Part shown: one piece after another, positions 7,056 to 14,985 of the stretch
Layout of the letters: every line of letters begins with the position of its first letter
Numbering within the stretch: the first letter of the stretch is position 1
DNA from: Nocardiopsis potens DSM 45234
GTDB lineage: Bacteria > Actinomycetota > Actinomycetes > Streptosporangiales > Streptosporangiaceae
Reading direction: 5' to 3'
DNA: 64,000 nt
Assembly (NCBI RefSeq): GCF_000341105.1
Contig: NZ_ANBB01000024.1
Span: 39,367 to 103,366 of the forward strand
Translations under genes and position numbers: made by a program
Notes under the pieces: model-generated
What the model saw: only the letters and a program-made list of their open reading frames with translations
Databases searched by the model: none
Told to the model about the DNA's origin: nothing

Positions 7056-8444
7056 TCAGGCCTGCTCGGCCAGGGACTCCCAGAGGTAGGCGATGCTCTC
7101 CGCGCCCTTCAGCAGCAGCGGCACCTCCACCTTCTCGTTGGGGGCGTGGATGCGGTCATCGTCGAGGCCGACGGCGACGAAGACGAGCGGGGCGCCGAGC
7201 GCCTCGGCCAGGTCGGCCTCGGGGCCGCTGCCGCCCTCCCGGGTGTAGAGCACGTCGGTGCCGAAGGCGCGCCGCATGGCGTCCCGGGCCGCGCGCACCG
7301 CGGGCGAGGAGAGGTCGGAGGCGCACGGGCGGACGCCGGGGCCGGCGAACTCCACCTCGGCGCGGACCCCGTCGGGAACGGCGGAGCGCACGTAGGCCCG
7401 GACCGCCTCCTGGATGCGCAGCGGGTCCTGGTCGGGCACCAGCCGGAAGCTGACCTTGGCGTGCGCGGACTTCGGCACGATGGTCTTGCTCCCGGCGCCG
7501 GTGTGCCCGCTCCACATCCCGTTCACCTCGGCGGTGGGGCGCACCCAGATCCGCTCCAGGGTGCTGCGGCCGGCCTCGCCCGCCGCCGCGGCGGCGCCGG
7601 CGGTGCGCAGCCACTCCGCCTCGTCGAACGGGAGCCGGGCGAGCAGCGCGCGCTCCTCCTCGCCGATCTCCAGCACGTCGTCGTAGAAGCCCGGCACGGC
7701 GATGCGGCCGTCGTCGGCGTGGAGGCCGGCGAGCAGCCGGGCCATCGCGGCGGCCGGGTTGGGCACGGCGCCGCCGAAGGAGCCGCTGTGCAGATCGCGG
7801 TCGAGGGCGTACAGGTCGATCCGGCAATCCGTGAGGCCGCGCATGCCGACGCACATCGACGGGGTGTCCGCGGACCACATGGTGGTGTCGGAGATGACGG
7901 TGACGTCGCAGCCGAGCCGGTCGCGGCGGGTCTTGAGCAGCTCCGCGAAGTTCGGCGACCCGGACTCCTCCTCCCCTTCCACCAGCAGCTTCAGGGTGAC
8001 CGGCGGGGCGTCGGCGCCGGAGGCGGCCAGTCCGGCGCGCACCCCCAGGAGGTGGAAGAGGACCTGGCCCTTGTCGTCGGAGGCGCCCCGGCCGACCAGC
8101 CGGTCGCCGCGCTCGACCGGGTCGAACGGGTCGGTCTCCCACTCTTCGACGGGGTCGACCGGCTGCACGTCGTGGTGGCCGTAGACGAGGACGGTGGGCG
8201 CCTGCGGGTCGCGGGCGGGCCACTCGGCGAAGACCGCCGGCATCCCTCCGGTCTCCCACACCTCGACGGTGGGGAAGCCCGCCGCGGACAGGCGGCCGGC
8301 CAGCCACTCGGCGGAGCGTCGCACGTCGGGGTGGCGCTCCGGATCGGCCGAGACCGACGGGATCGCCAGCCACTCCTTCAGTTCGGCGACGAACTCGTCC
8401 CGGTGGTCTTCGATGTAGGTACGCACGTCCATGACCGGCGGCAC
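7056..8444 (-). CDS. M20-family metallopeptidase / dipeptidase
   Basis: This 462-residue M20 peptidase has the di-zinc site spread over VYGHHDVQPV (His, Asp), GASDDKGQ (bridging Asp), LLVEGEEESGS (catalytic Glu and Glu ligand) and a late His (DDRIHAPNE). The lid/dimerisation domain occupies about 205-355. It resembles carnosinase-like dipeptidases of actinobacteria; the substrate cannot be told from sequence. GTG at 8444 lies about 5 nt after GGAAGGG; ATG at 8432 is in frame but too far from it. Cytosolic, with no signal peptide. Confidence 0.88.
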   Translation of the reverse strand: MPPVMDVRTYIEDHRDEFVAELKEWLAIPSVSADPERHPDVRRSAEWLAGRLSAAGFPTVEVWETGGMPAVFAEWPARDPQAPTVLVYGHHDVQPVDPVEEWETDPFDPVERGDRLVGRGASDDKGQVLFHLLGVRAGLAASGADAPPVTLKLLVEGEEESGSPNFAELLKTRRDRLGCDVTVISDTTMWSADTPSMCVGMRGLTDCRIDLYALDRDLHSGSFGGAVPNPAAAMARLLAGLHADDGRIAVPGFYDDVLEIGEEERALLARLPFDEAEWLRTAGAAAAAGEAGRSTLERIWVRPTAEVNGMWSGHTGAGSKTIVPKSAHAKVSFRLVPDQDPLRIQEAVRAYVRSAVPDGVRAEVEFAGPGVRPCASDLSSPAVRAARDAMRRAFGTDVLYTREGGSGPEADLAEALGAPLVFVAVGLDDDRIHAPNEKVEVPLLLKGAESIAYLWESLAEQA

Positions 8445-8565
8445 CGTTGCCCTTCCGTTTCCGACTCCGGCCTCGTGGGCCGGTAACGAGCCTAATGCTC
8501 CCCGGAAACCGGGATGCCCGGTGGTCGGACCTTCCGCCGGCCGGCGGGACGCCTCTTCGGCGTCG

Positions 8566-8619
8566 ATCCCGGCGTCGCCGCCGTCTCATCCGGCGTTGAG
8601 GCGGCGGCGACGCCGGGAT
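8566..8619. repeat. Perfect 18-bp inverted repeat between divergent genes
   Basis: Positions 8566-8583 (ATCCCGGCGTCGCCGCCG) and 8602-8619 are exact reverse complements around an 18-nt loop. It lies 122 bp upstream of both the M20 peptidase and the histidine kinase. It could be an operator, an RNA stem or a repeat element; related GACGCCGGGAT strings recur elsewhere in intergenic DNA here. Confidence 0.7.
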
Positions 8620-8740
8620 GGCGCCCGGCGGGGTCACTCCCCGGTCGTACACCGGGTCCCTCCGTGGCGGGATGGCCGGGCGGCCGACCGGCCAATACGG
8701 TTGAGGTCCGCCGGGGCGGCGGCAGCAGCACGGGAGGACC

Positions 8741-11104
8741 ATGGCCACTGAGACACCCGGTCCGGCGGACGGCGGCGGGGCCGGGCCGGAGCAGGCCGAG
8801 CAGCGCGGCGGGGGCACCGTGCGGCTGGGCCGGATGCTGTACGCCCTGCTCTGGCAGGCGCCCTCGGAGCTGCCCCGGCTGCTGCCCGCGGTGCCGGAGC
8901 GCCCGGTGCCCCGGCCGCTGCTGGGCGGGGTGTTCGCCGAGTCCGCCGCGCGCTCCGGGCGGCCGGTGCGGCGGGTCCGCATACTGGCCGCGGTCACCGT
9001 CGTCCCGCTGCTGCTCTACCCGGTGCTGTGGGCGGTGCACGCCGCGGGCCGCCCCTGGGCGACCGGGCGGGCCGCCGCCAACCGGATGCTGATCCTCTCC
9101 GCCGCCGCCCTGCTCACCGGGGCGGACGCCGCCACCGAGATGTCCGCGCAGGGGTCCGTCCTGGTGCACGGGTTCCCTCCGCCGGACGGGCTCCCTCCCG
9201 CGGTGGCGATCCCGCTCGGCGCCGCCGTGGGGCTGCCGCTCCTCCTGCTGGCGAGCTCCCCGCTGCTGGCCTGGCGGCTGATGACCGCGGCGGTGGTGCT
9301 GACCTCGCTGGTGCCGAGCGGCGACGGGCCCAACGACACCGTCGTGCTGGGCACCGCGCTCCCCGGCTACCTCGTGGTGCTGTTCGTGGTGGCGAGCCAG
9401 TACCGGGTCTCGGTGACGGCCGGGGTGGGGGCGGTGACCGCCGGGCTGCTCCTCCTGGCCACCGCCTACCCCTACACGAGCTGGGTGCTGCTGACGCTGG
9501 CCATGGCGCTGGCCGCCCTGTTCGCCGGGGACAACCTGCGCACCCGGCGCGAGGAGGAGGGGCGCGGCCTGCCGCTGCCGGGCCGGCCCCCGCGGCCGCG
9601 GCCGGACGGGTCGCCGCTGTCCCCCGTGGACGGCGTGGTCGACGCCGCCTGGCGGGAGCGGGTGGCCCGGCCCGGCGGGCCGGTCCGGCTCCTGCGCGGC
9701 CTGCGGCGGCCGCGCGGCACCCGGCTGCTCGGCGGGGTCTGCGCCGCCCTGGCCGGCGATTCCCGGCGGCTCCGGGTGGTGCTGCGGCTGGCCGCCGTCC
9801 TGCTGCTGCCCGGGACGGCGCTGGCGGCCTACCCGGTGCTGTGGCTGCTGCTGCCCTCGGAGGGCGACCCGCCGCCGCGCGCCCTGGAGGAGGACCCCGA
9901 CCCGCCGGTGACCGGGCGGGAGTGGACGGCCTGGGCGCTGCTGGCGGTGGTCTCCGGGCTCGCCGCGCTGGGCGCGGGCGGGCAGCTGTTCGGCTTCCAC
10001 GGGCTGGGGCTGCCGCTCGCCGCGGCGCTGGGCGCGCTCTGCGCCCTGCCGCTGGCGCTGGTCCCGGTCGCCCCGCTGCTCGGCTGGCGGATCGCGGCCG
10101 GCGGGCTCGCGCTGACCGTGCTGCTGGTCGCCTCGGAGGGGTCGGCCCCCAACGACCTGTGGCCGTGGCCAGCGGCGGGCCTCCTGGTGATGGCGGTGCT
10201 GCTGTACGCGGTGGCGGCCGCGCACCCGGGCCGAGTGGCGGGCGGCGCGGCCGCGATCACCGCGCTCCTCTGCTTCGCGCCCGCGCCCGCGGTGGCGGGC
10301 ACCCCGTTCGGCCAGCCGCTGTGGATCTCCGCGGTCGCGGTGGGCGTCGCCGTGCTCGGCGCGAGCGTGCGCGGCCGCCGCTCGGCCCAGCGCGAGCTGG
10401 CCCGGGAGAGCGAGCTGCGCCGCCGCGACCAGGAGCGCAAGGCCGCGGCCGAGGAGCGCTCCCGGATCGCCCGGGAGCTGCACGACGTGGTCTCGCACCA
10501 CATGTCGATGATCGCGATCCAGGCGGAGGCGGCGCCCTACAAGTACCCGGACCTCCCGCCGGGGGCCGCGGAGACGTTCGGCACCATCCGGGACGCGGCC
10601 CGCGGCGCGCTGTCCGAGATGCGCCGGGTGGTGGGGCTCCTGCGCGAGCAGGGCGAGGAGGCCGAGCGCACCCCGCAGCCCGGGCTGGAGCGCCTGGCCG
10701 ACCTGGTGGACGGCGCCCGGCAGGCGGGCATGCGGGTGGACCTGGAGGACCGGTCGGCGGAGGCGGCGCCGCCGGACGCGGTGGGGCGCTCGGCCTACCG
10801 GATCGTGCAGGAGGCGCTGAGCAACGCCGCCCGGCACGCCCACGGCGCCCCGGTCCGGGTCCGGCTCGCCCCGGAGGGCGGCGCGCTGGAGGTGTGCGTC
10901 TCCAACGGCCCGGTCCCGGACGGCTCCGGGCCCGCTCCGCGCGCCGAGGAGGACGGCCCCCGGGGCGGGCACGGCCTGGTCGGCATGCGGGAGCGCGCTG
11001 CGGTCCTCGGCGGCACCCTGGAGGCCGGCCCCGCCCCCGGCGGCGGCTTCCGGGTCCGCGCCCTGCTCCCCCTCACCGACCGCGCCCCGGGCCGGGCGGA
11101 GTGA
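8741..11104 (+). CDS. Membrane histidine kinase with internal PspC domain (NarL/DesK type)
   Basis: This 787-residue sensor kinase starts with a short cytosolic stretch, then a block of membrane spans (about 85-260). A PspC domain follows at about 310-370 (LLRGLRRPRGTRLLGGVCAA ... YPVLWLLL), then a second membrane block to about 545. A HisKA_3 dimerisation domain carries the phospho-accepting His in RSRIARELHDVVSHHMSMIA, and the C-terminal HATPase has GHGLVGMRERAAVLGG. PspC modules are linked to envelope stress. The start at 8741 is 3 nt after GGGAGGA. The cognate regulator follows at 11414 after a 309-bp gap. The signal sensed is unknown. Confidence 0.88.
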   Translation: MATETPGPADGGGAGPEQAEQRGGGTVRLGRMLYALLWQAPSELPRLLPAVPERPVPRPLLGGVFAESAARSGRPVRRVRILAAVTVVPLLLYPVLWAVHAAGRPWATGRAAANRMLILSAAALLTGADAATEMSAQGSVLVHGFPPPDGLPPAVAIPLGAAVGLPLLLLASSPLLAWRLMTAAVVLTSLVPSGDGPNDTVVLGTALPGYLVVLFVVASQYRVSVTAGVGAVTAGLLLLATAYPYTSWVLLTLAMALAALFAGDNLRTRREEEGRGLPLPGRPPRPRPDGSPLSPVDGVVDAAWRERVARPGGPVRLLRGLRRPRGTRLLGGVCAALAGDSRRLRVVLRLAAVLLLPGTALAAYPVLWLLLPSEGDPPPRALEEDPDPPVTGREWTAWALLAVVSGLAALGAGGQLFGFHGLGLPLAAALGALCALPLALVPVAPLLGWRIAAGGLALTVLLVASEGSAPNDLWPWPAAGLLVMAVLLYAVAAAHPGRVAGGAAAITALLCFAPAPAVAGTPFGQPLWISAVAVGVAVLGASVRGRRSAQRELARESELRRRDQERKAAAEERSRIARELHDVVSHHMSMIAIQAEAAPYKYPDLPPGAAETFGTIRDAARGALSEMRRVVGLLREQGEEAERTPQPGLERLADLVDGARQAGMRVDLEDRSAEAAPPDAVGRSAYRIVQEALSNAARHAHGAPVRVRLAPEGGALEVCVSNGPVPDGSGPAPRAEEDGPRGGHGLVGMRERAAVLGGTLEAGPAPGGGFRVRALLPLTDRAPGRAE

Positions 11105-11413
11105 CCGCCCCGGCCTCCGCACCGGGGGCGGCCGCCCTGTCCTGCCCGGACCGCCCCGCCGGCCGGCGGGGCGCCGGGCCGCACGGAACCGCGGCCCCGC
11201 CGGGCCGCCTGCACGGACGCCGGGGCCGGACCCGGGCCGCCTCCCGGCAGGCCGCGGACGCGGGCGGCGGGCCCCCGGGGCCGACGGGGAACGAACGGGG
11301 GGAGGGACGCCGGCTCCGCACCGCCGAGGCGGGCCTCTCCGGGGTCCTCCGGGGCGGGCCGGCGGGGCCGGGAGGCCCTGCGGCGGACCGGTTCCGGGCA
11401 GTAAGGTGGCCTG
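11105..11413. other. Gap between kinase and regulator, probable leaderless promoter
   Basis: The 309 bp hold no convincing gene. The only feature seen is TAAGGT at 11402-11407, 6 nt before the GTG of the response regulator, fitting a -10 box of a leaderless transcript. The regulator may therefore be transcribed separately from its kinase. Confidence 0.5.
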
Positions 11414-12091
11414 GTGCCGATCACCGTGATAGTCGCCGACGACCAAGCGATGGTGCGCGACGGCATCGCCACGCTCCTCGGGGCCGCGGACGACATCGAC
11501 GTCGTCGCGCAGGCCCGGGACGGGAGCGAGGCGGTGCGGCTCGCCGCCGAGCACCGTCCCGACGTCGTCGTGATGGACGTCCGCATGCCGGTCATGGACG
11601 GCCTGGAGGCCACCCGGGAGATCACCGCGCCCGCCGGCGGGGCGTCGGCCGGGGAGGGCGCCGACGGCCCCAGGGTCCTCGTGCTGACCACCTTCGACCT
11701 GGACGAGTACGTCTACGAGGCGCTGGGCGCCGGGGCCAGCGGGTTCCTGCTCAAGGACGCCCCGGTGGACGACCTGCGCGCGGCGGTCCGCACCGTCGCC
11801 CGGGGCGACGCGCTGCTCGCCCCGTCGGTCACCAAGCGGCTCATCGCCGACATCGCCGCCCGCCGCCGCGACCGGGTGCACGCCCGCCCCGAGGCCTACG
11901 CCGACCTCACCCCGCGCGAGGCCGACGTGCTGCGGCTGGTGGCCCGCGGCCTGTCCAACGCCGAGATCGCCGCGGAGCTGGTCGTCTCGGAGCAGACGGT
12001 CAAGACCCACGTCGGCCGCATCCTGATGAAGCTCGACCTGCGCGACCGCACCCAGGCCGTGGTCTTCGCCTACGAGAACGGCGTCGTCTGA
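11414..12091 (+). CDS. NarL/LuxR-family response regulator
   Basis: This 225-residue regulator has a receiver domain (VIVADDQ acidic pair, phospho-acceptor Asp in DVVVMDVRMP near 54, and conserved Lys in GFLLKDAP) and a C-terminal LuxR-type helix-turn-helix (LTPREADVLRLVARGLSNAE ... VKTHVGRILMKL). It is the likely partner of the PspC kinase just upstream. The receiver contains a Gly/Ala-rich insertion (PAGGASAGEGADGP) before the fourth strand. GTG at 11414 has TAAGGT 6 nt upstream, so the mRNA may be leaderless. A clean hairpin follows the stop. Confidence 0.92.
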   Translation: MPITVIVADDQAMVRDGIATLLGAADDIDVVAQARDGSEAVRLAAEHRPDVVVMDVRMPVMDGLEATREITAPAGGASAGEGADGPRVLVLTTFDLDEYVYEALGAGASGFLLKDAPVDDLRAAVRTVARGDALLAPSVTKRLIADIAARRRDRVHARPEAYADLTPREADVLRLVARGLSNAEIAAELVVSEQTVKTHVGRILMKLDLRDRTQAVVFAYENGVV

Positions 12092-12092
12092 C

Positions 12093-12112
12093 CCGGAGCG
12101 GAACCGCTCCGG
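12093..12112 (+). terminator. Hairpin after response regulator
   Basis: CCGGAGCGG (12093-12101), AA, CCGCTCCGG (12104-12112): a perfect 9-bp stem starting 2 bp after the stop. No T-tract follows. Confidence 0.55.
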
Positions 12113-12193
12113 AGGTCCCCCTCCGGGGGCAGTCCCGGGTTCACCTTGCGGGGGGACGACCGGGTATGAGCCGGATCCGTAGCTTCTCGGAGC

Positions 12194-13033
12194 ATGCTCC
12201 AGCGCGCCCTCACCCTGCTCCTCGTCCTGACCGTCGCCGCCGCCGGGCTCGCCGCCGGGTGGTGGTCGCCCGCGGCCGAGGCCCGCGAAGCCGCCGACCC
12301 CCTCCGCTACTCGCAGGTCCGGGAGGCCGGCTCCGGCCGGACGCTGCTCGCCGACGACCCGGGGACCGGGCGGATCGTGGAGGTCATCGGCGACCTGGAC
12401 GGCGCCGAGAACGTCGCCGTGGTCGTCCCGGGGACCGGGCAGAACCGGGGGAACTTCCGCACCAGCGACCGGGGCGCCGGAACCGTCCCGGTGCAGAACG
12501 GGGAGGCGCTCTACGCGGAGATGCGCGAGCGCTCCGACCGGGTCGCCGTCGTCGTGTGGCTGGGCTACCGGCCGCCGCAGGACCTGAACGCCACCGCCTA
12601 CCGGCTGGACTCCGCGCGCGAGGGCGCCGACGAGCTGACCCGGCTCACCCGGGACGCGCTGCCCCGCGACGCGCACGTCACCCTCGCCTGCCACAGCTAC
12701 GGGGCCTCGGTGTGCGGCCTGGCCGCGCGGCGCCCCGGGGTCGCCGACGACGTCGTCGCGCTGGGCGCGCCGGGGATGGGCGTCGGCTCCGCCTCGGAGA
12801 TCGACGCGCGGGTCTGGGCCACCCGGGCCGGCGACGACTGGATCCGGTTCGTCCCCGGCATGCGCCTGGGCGGCTTCGGGCTGGGGCCCGAACCGGTCTC
12901 CGACGGTTTCGGCGCCACCGTCTTCACCGACGACCGGATCAGCGGGCATGAACAGTACTACCAGGAGGGCAGCGCGTCCCTGTCCGCCATCGCCGACATC
13001 GCCGTGGACGGCGCCGCGGCTCCGGCCTCCTGA
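12194..13033 (+). CDS. Secreted alpha/beta-hydrolase (DUF1023 type)
   Basis: This 279-residue protein has an N-terminal signal sequence (LLLVLTVAAAGLAAGWW, likely cut near AEA-RE). The hydrolase core carries VVVPGTGQNRGNF (oxyanion-loop region) and the nucleophile elbow LACHSYGASVCG with Ser near residue 175. DUF1023 proteins are actinobacterial exported hydrolases of unknown substrate. The usual G before the elbow is replaced by C. A catalytic His near the C-terminus may be the one in ISGHEQYY. TAGCTT lies 8 nt before the ATG, so the mRNA may be leaderless. Confidence 0.8.
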   Translation: MLQRALTLLLVLTVAAAGLAAGWWSPAAEAREAADPLRYSQVREAGSGRTLLADDPGTGRIVEVIGDLDGAENVAVVVPGTGQNRGNFRTSDRGAGTVPVQNGEALYAEMRERSDRVAVVVWLGYRPPQDLNATAYRLDSAREGADELTRLTRDALPRDAHVTLACHSYGASVCGLAARRPGVADDVVALGAPGMGVGSASEIDARVWATRAGDDWIRFVPGMRLGGFGLGPEPVSDGFGATVFTDDRISGHEQYYQEGSASLSAIADIAVDGAAAPAS

Positions 13034-13652
13034 ACGGCCGGACCGGAAAGGCCGAGCGCATGTTCCAGCACCATTTGCACTCCGGACCGCGTCCCGCCCC
13101 GGCGAAGGGCGGGGGGCCGAACCGGCACGGTGCCCTCCGGCCCTCCGAGGCCCTCCCGGGCCGCGTCTCCGGGTTCCGCCGCGGAGTCCGGCCGGGGGAA
13201 CGGGCCGCCCAGGCCCCTCCGGCCCTCCGTGCAGGCCTCCGGGCGCCGGGAAGGGAGAACCGCCCGCCGTTCCCGCCCGGAGAACCCCGGGACCGGGCGG
13301 AGCAGCGCCCGGGAGAACACCTCCCCGGCCGCGCCGCGGAGCCCTTCGGCGCCCCTCCGCCCGGACTCCGCGACGCCTCCGGCGCTCCGGCGGCCCCGAC
13401 CGGCTCTGAGGCGGGGAGAACGGCACGTACCCCGCGCCAAGAGGCGTCCGGACGGCTCCAGGGCCCGGCGGAACCGCGTCCGCGGGGCCGCGGAGAACAC
13501 CCCTCCGACCGCGCGGTGGAGCCCCTCGGCGCCGCCGCCGTCCGGGTGGGGCGGACCGCCGGCGGAGCGGCGGGGGGCGGTCCCGGGCTGCGGGGAGCGG
13601 TACTCCGCCGCGCCGGGGCGGCCGGGGGCGCGGTCCGGCGGGGGTGGTCCCG
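13034..13652. other. 619-bp intergenic region with degenerate direct repeats
   Basis: No frame on either strand gives a credible protein. Two related segments, about 13309-13362 and 13484-13540, share GAGAACACC..CTCC, then a GGAGCCC.TCGGCGCC block, at roughly three-quarters identity. Further GCCCTCCGG strings occur around 13130-13240. No promoter or tRNA is seen. Confidence 0.45.
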
Positions 13653-14906
13653 GTGACCGTCGTAGCGGCGAAGGGGACCGGGCCGCTGGGGCTGATCGGG
13701 GTGGCGGCGCGGCTGCTGGACGCGGCGACCCCGCCCGATCGCGAGCGGGCCGTCGACGGGCTGCGGGCGGTGGCGATCTGCGGGGTGGTGCTCGGGCACT
13801 GGCTGGTGACGGCCACCGTGCTGTGGGGCGACGGCGGGCTGCGCATCTCCAGCCCGCTGCGGGCGCTGCCCGAGCTCGCCGCCGCGACCTGGCTGTTCCA
13901 GGCGCTGACCCTGTTCTTCCTGGTCGGCGGGTACGTCTCCGCCCGCGGGCTGGAGCGCTCCCGGGCCCGGGGCGAAGCCGACCGGGCGTGGCTGCGCGCC
14001 CGGCTGCTCCGCCTGGGCCGCCCGGTGCTGGCCGTGGCGGCGGTGTGGGGCGCCGCCGCCCCGGTCCTGCTCGCCGCCGGGGTGCCCGAGGCGAGCGTGC
14101 GCAGCGCGCTGCTGCTGGTGCTGCAGCCGCTCTGGTTCATCGGCGTGTACGCGGCCGCGACCGCGCTCACCCCCTGGCTCCTGGCCGCGGAGCGGCGGCT
14201 GGGCCCCGCCGCCGCGCTGGCGGCCGTGCTGCTCACCGCCGGGGTGGACCTGCTCCGCTTCGGCCCGTGGAGCGGCCAGGTGCCCGAGTGGGCCGGGCTC
14301 GCCAACGTGCTGCCCGCCTGGTTCTTCGGCTACCTGCTGGGCATCTCCTGGGCGCGGGGGCGGCTGCGCCGGCCGTTCGCCGCCGCCCTGCTGGCCGGCG
14401 GTGCGGTGCTGCTCGCGGTGCTGGTCACCCGGCTGGGGTACCCGGTGAGCGCGGTGGGGGTGCCGGGGATGGAGCGGAGCAACTCCAACCCGCCGTCGCT
14501 GTTCGTGCCGGCGCTGGGCGCGGTGCAGGCCGGGGCGGCGGTGCTGCTGGCCGCCCCGCTGGAGCGGCTGCTGCACCGCCCGCTCGTGTGGGCGTGCGCG
14601 GTCCGGCCCAACCTGAACGCGCTCACCCTGTTCTGCTGGCACCAGACCGCGCTGCTCGCGGTGGCGCTGCCCGCCTCCGCGCTGCCGGTGCCGCTGCCCG
14701 GCCTGACCTCGGCCGTCGACGGCGCGGCCTGGCTCGGCGCCCGGCTGCTCTGGCTTCCGGTGCTCGCCGCGGTGCTGGCGGCGCTGTGCGCGGCGCTCCG
14801 CCGCTTCGAGCCGCCGTGGACCGGCCTGGCCGCCACCCTTCCGGGGCGCACCGCCGCGGCCCTGGGCGCCGCCGCCTGCGTCGGCACGGCCGTGCTGCTG
14901 GTCTGA
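13653..14906 (+). CDS. Acyltransferase 3 family membrane protein (OafA/YrhL-like)
   Basis: This protein of about 417 residues has some ten membrane spans and the family hallmarks RAVDGLRAVAICGVVLGHWL (the catalytic-type His in the first span) and GGYVSARGLERSRARG. Such enzymes transfer acyl groups to extracytoplasmic sugars, lipids or antibiotics; the acceptor is unknown. GTG at 13653 lies 5-7 nt after GGGGTGG and is preferred over the in-frame GTG at 13644. It stands alone between intergenic DNA and convergent adnB. Confidence 0.85.
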   Translation: MTVVAAKGTGPLGLIGVAARLLDAATPPDRERAVDGLRAVAICGVVLGHWLVTATVLWGDGGLRISSPLRALPELAAATWLFQALTLFFLVGGYVSARGLERSRARGEADRAWLRARLLRLGRPVLAVAAVWGAAAPVLLAAGVPEASVRSALLLVLQPLWFIGVYAAATALTPWLLAAERRLGPAAALAAVLLTAGVDLLRFGPWSGQVPEWAGLANVLPAWFFGYLLGISWARGRLRRPFAAALLAGGAVLLAVLVTRLGYPVSAVGVPGMERSNSNPPSLFVPALGAVQAGAAVLLAAPLERLLHRPLVWACAVRPNLNALTLFCWHQTALLAVALPASALPVPLPGLTSAVDGAAWLGARLLWLPVLAAVLAALCAALRRFEPPWTGLAATLPGRTAAALGAAACVGTAVLLV

Positions 14907-14945
14907 CCCGCACCCGGCCCCCGCGGGGCGCCGGTCGCGGCGCCG

Positions 14946-14975
14946 CCGCGGTCTCGACGCCGGCCGAGACCGCGG
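14946..14975. terminator. Hairpin between convergent acyltransferase and adnB
   Basis: An 11-bp inverted repeat (CCGCGGTCTCG at 14946-14956, partner 14965-14975) around ACGCCGGC lies in the 79 bp between two convergent stop codons. It probably terminates transcription from both sides. Confidence 0.55.
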
Positions 14976-14985
14976 GGCGCCGGGA

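Noticed and set aside
12958..13500. 180-codon minus-strand ORF in the intergenic gap
   Set aside because: Composition is Arg/Gly/Pro-rich without motifs, there is no SD, and it overlaps the end of the hydrolase gene.
8492..14305. A 1937-codon open frame on the minus strand
   Set aside because: It is antisense to the kinase, regulator, hydrolase and acyltransferase genes. Its product is Gly/Arg/Pro/Gln-rich without domains; such frames arise because G/C in the third position removes stop codons on the opposite strand.
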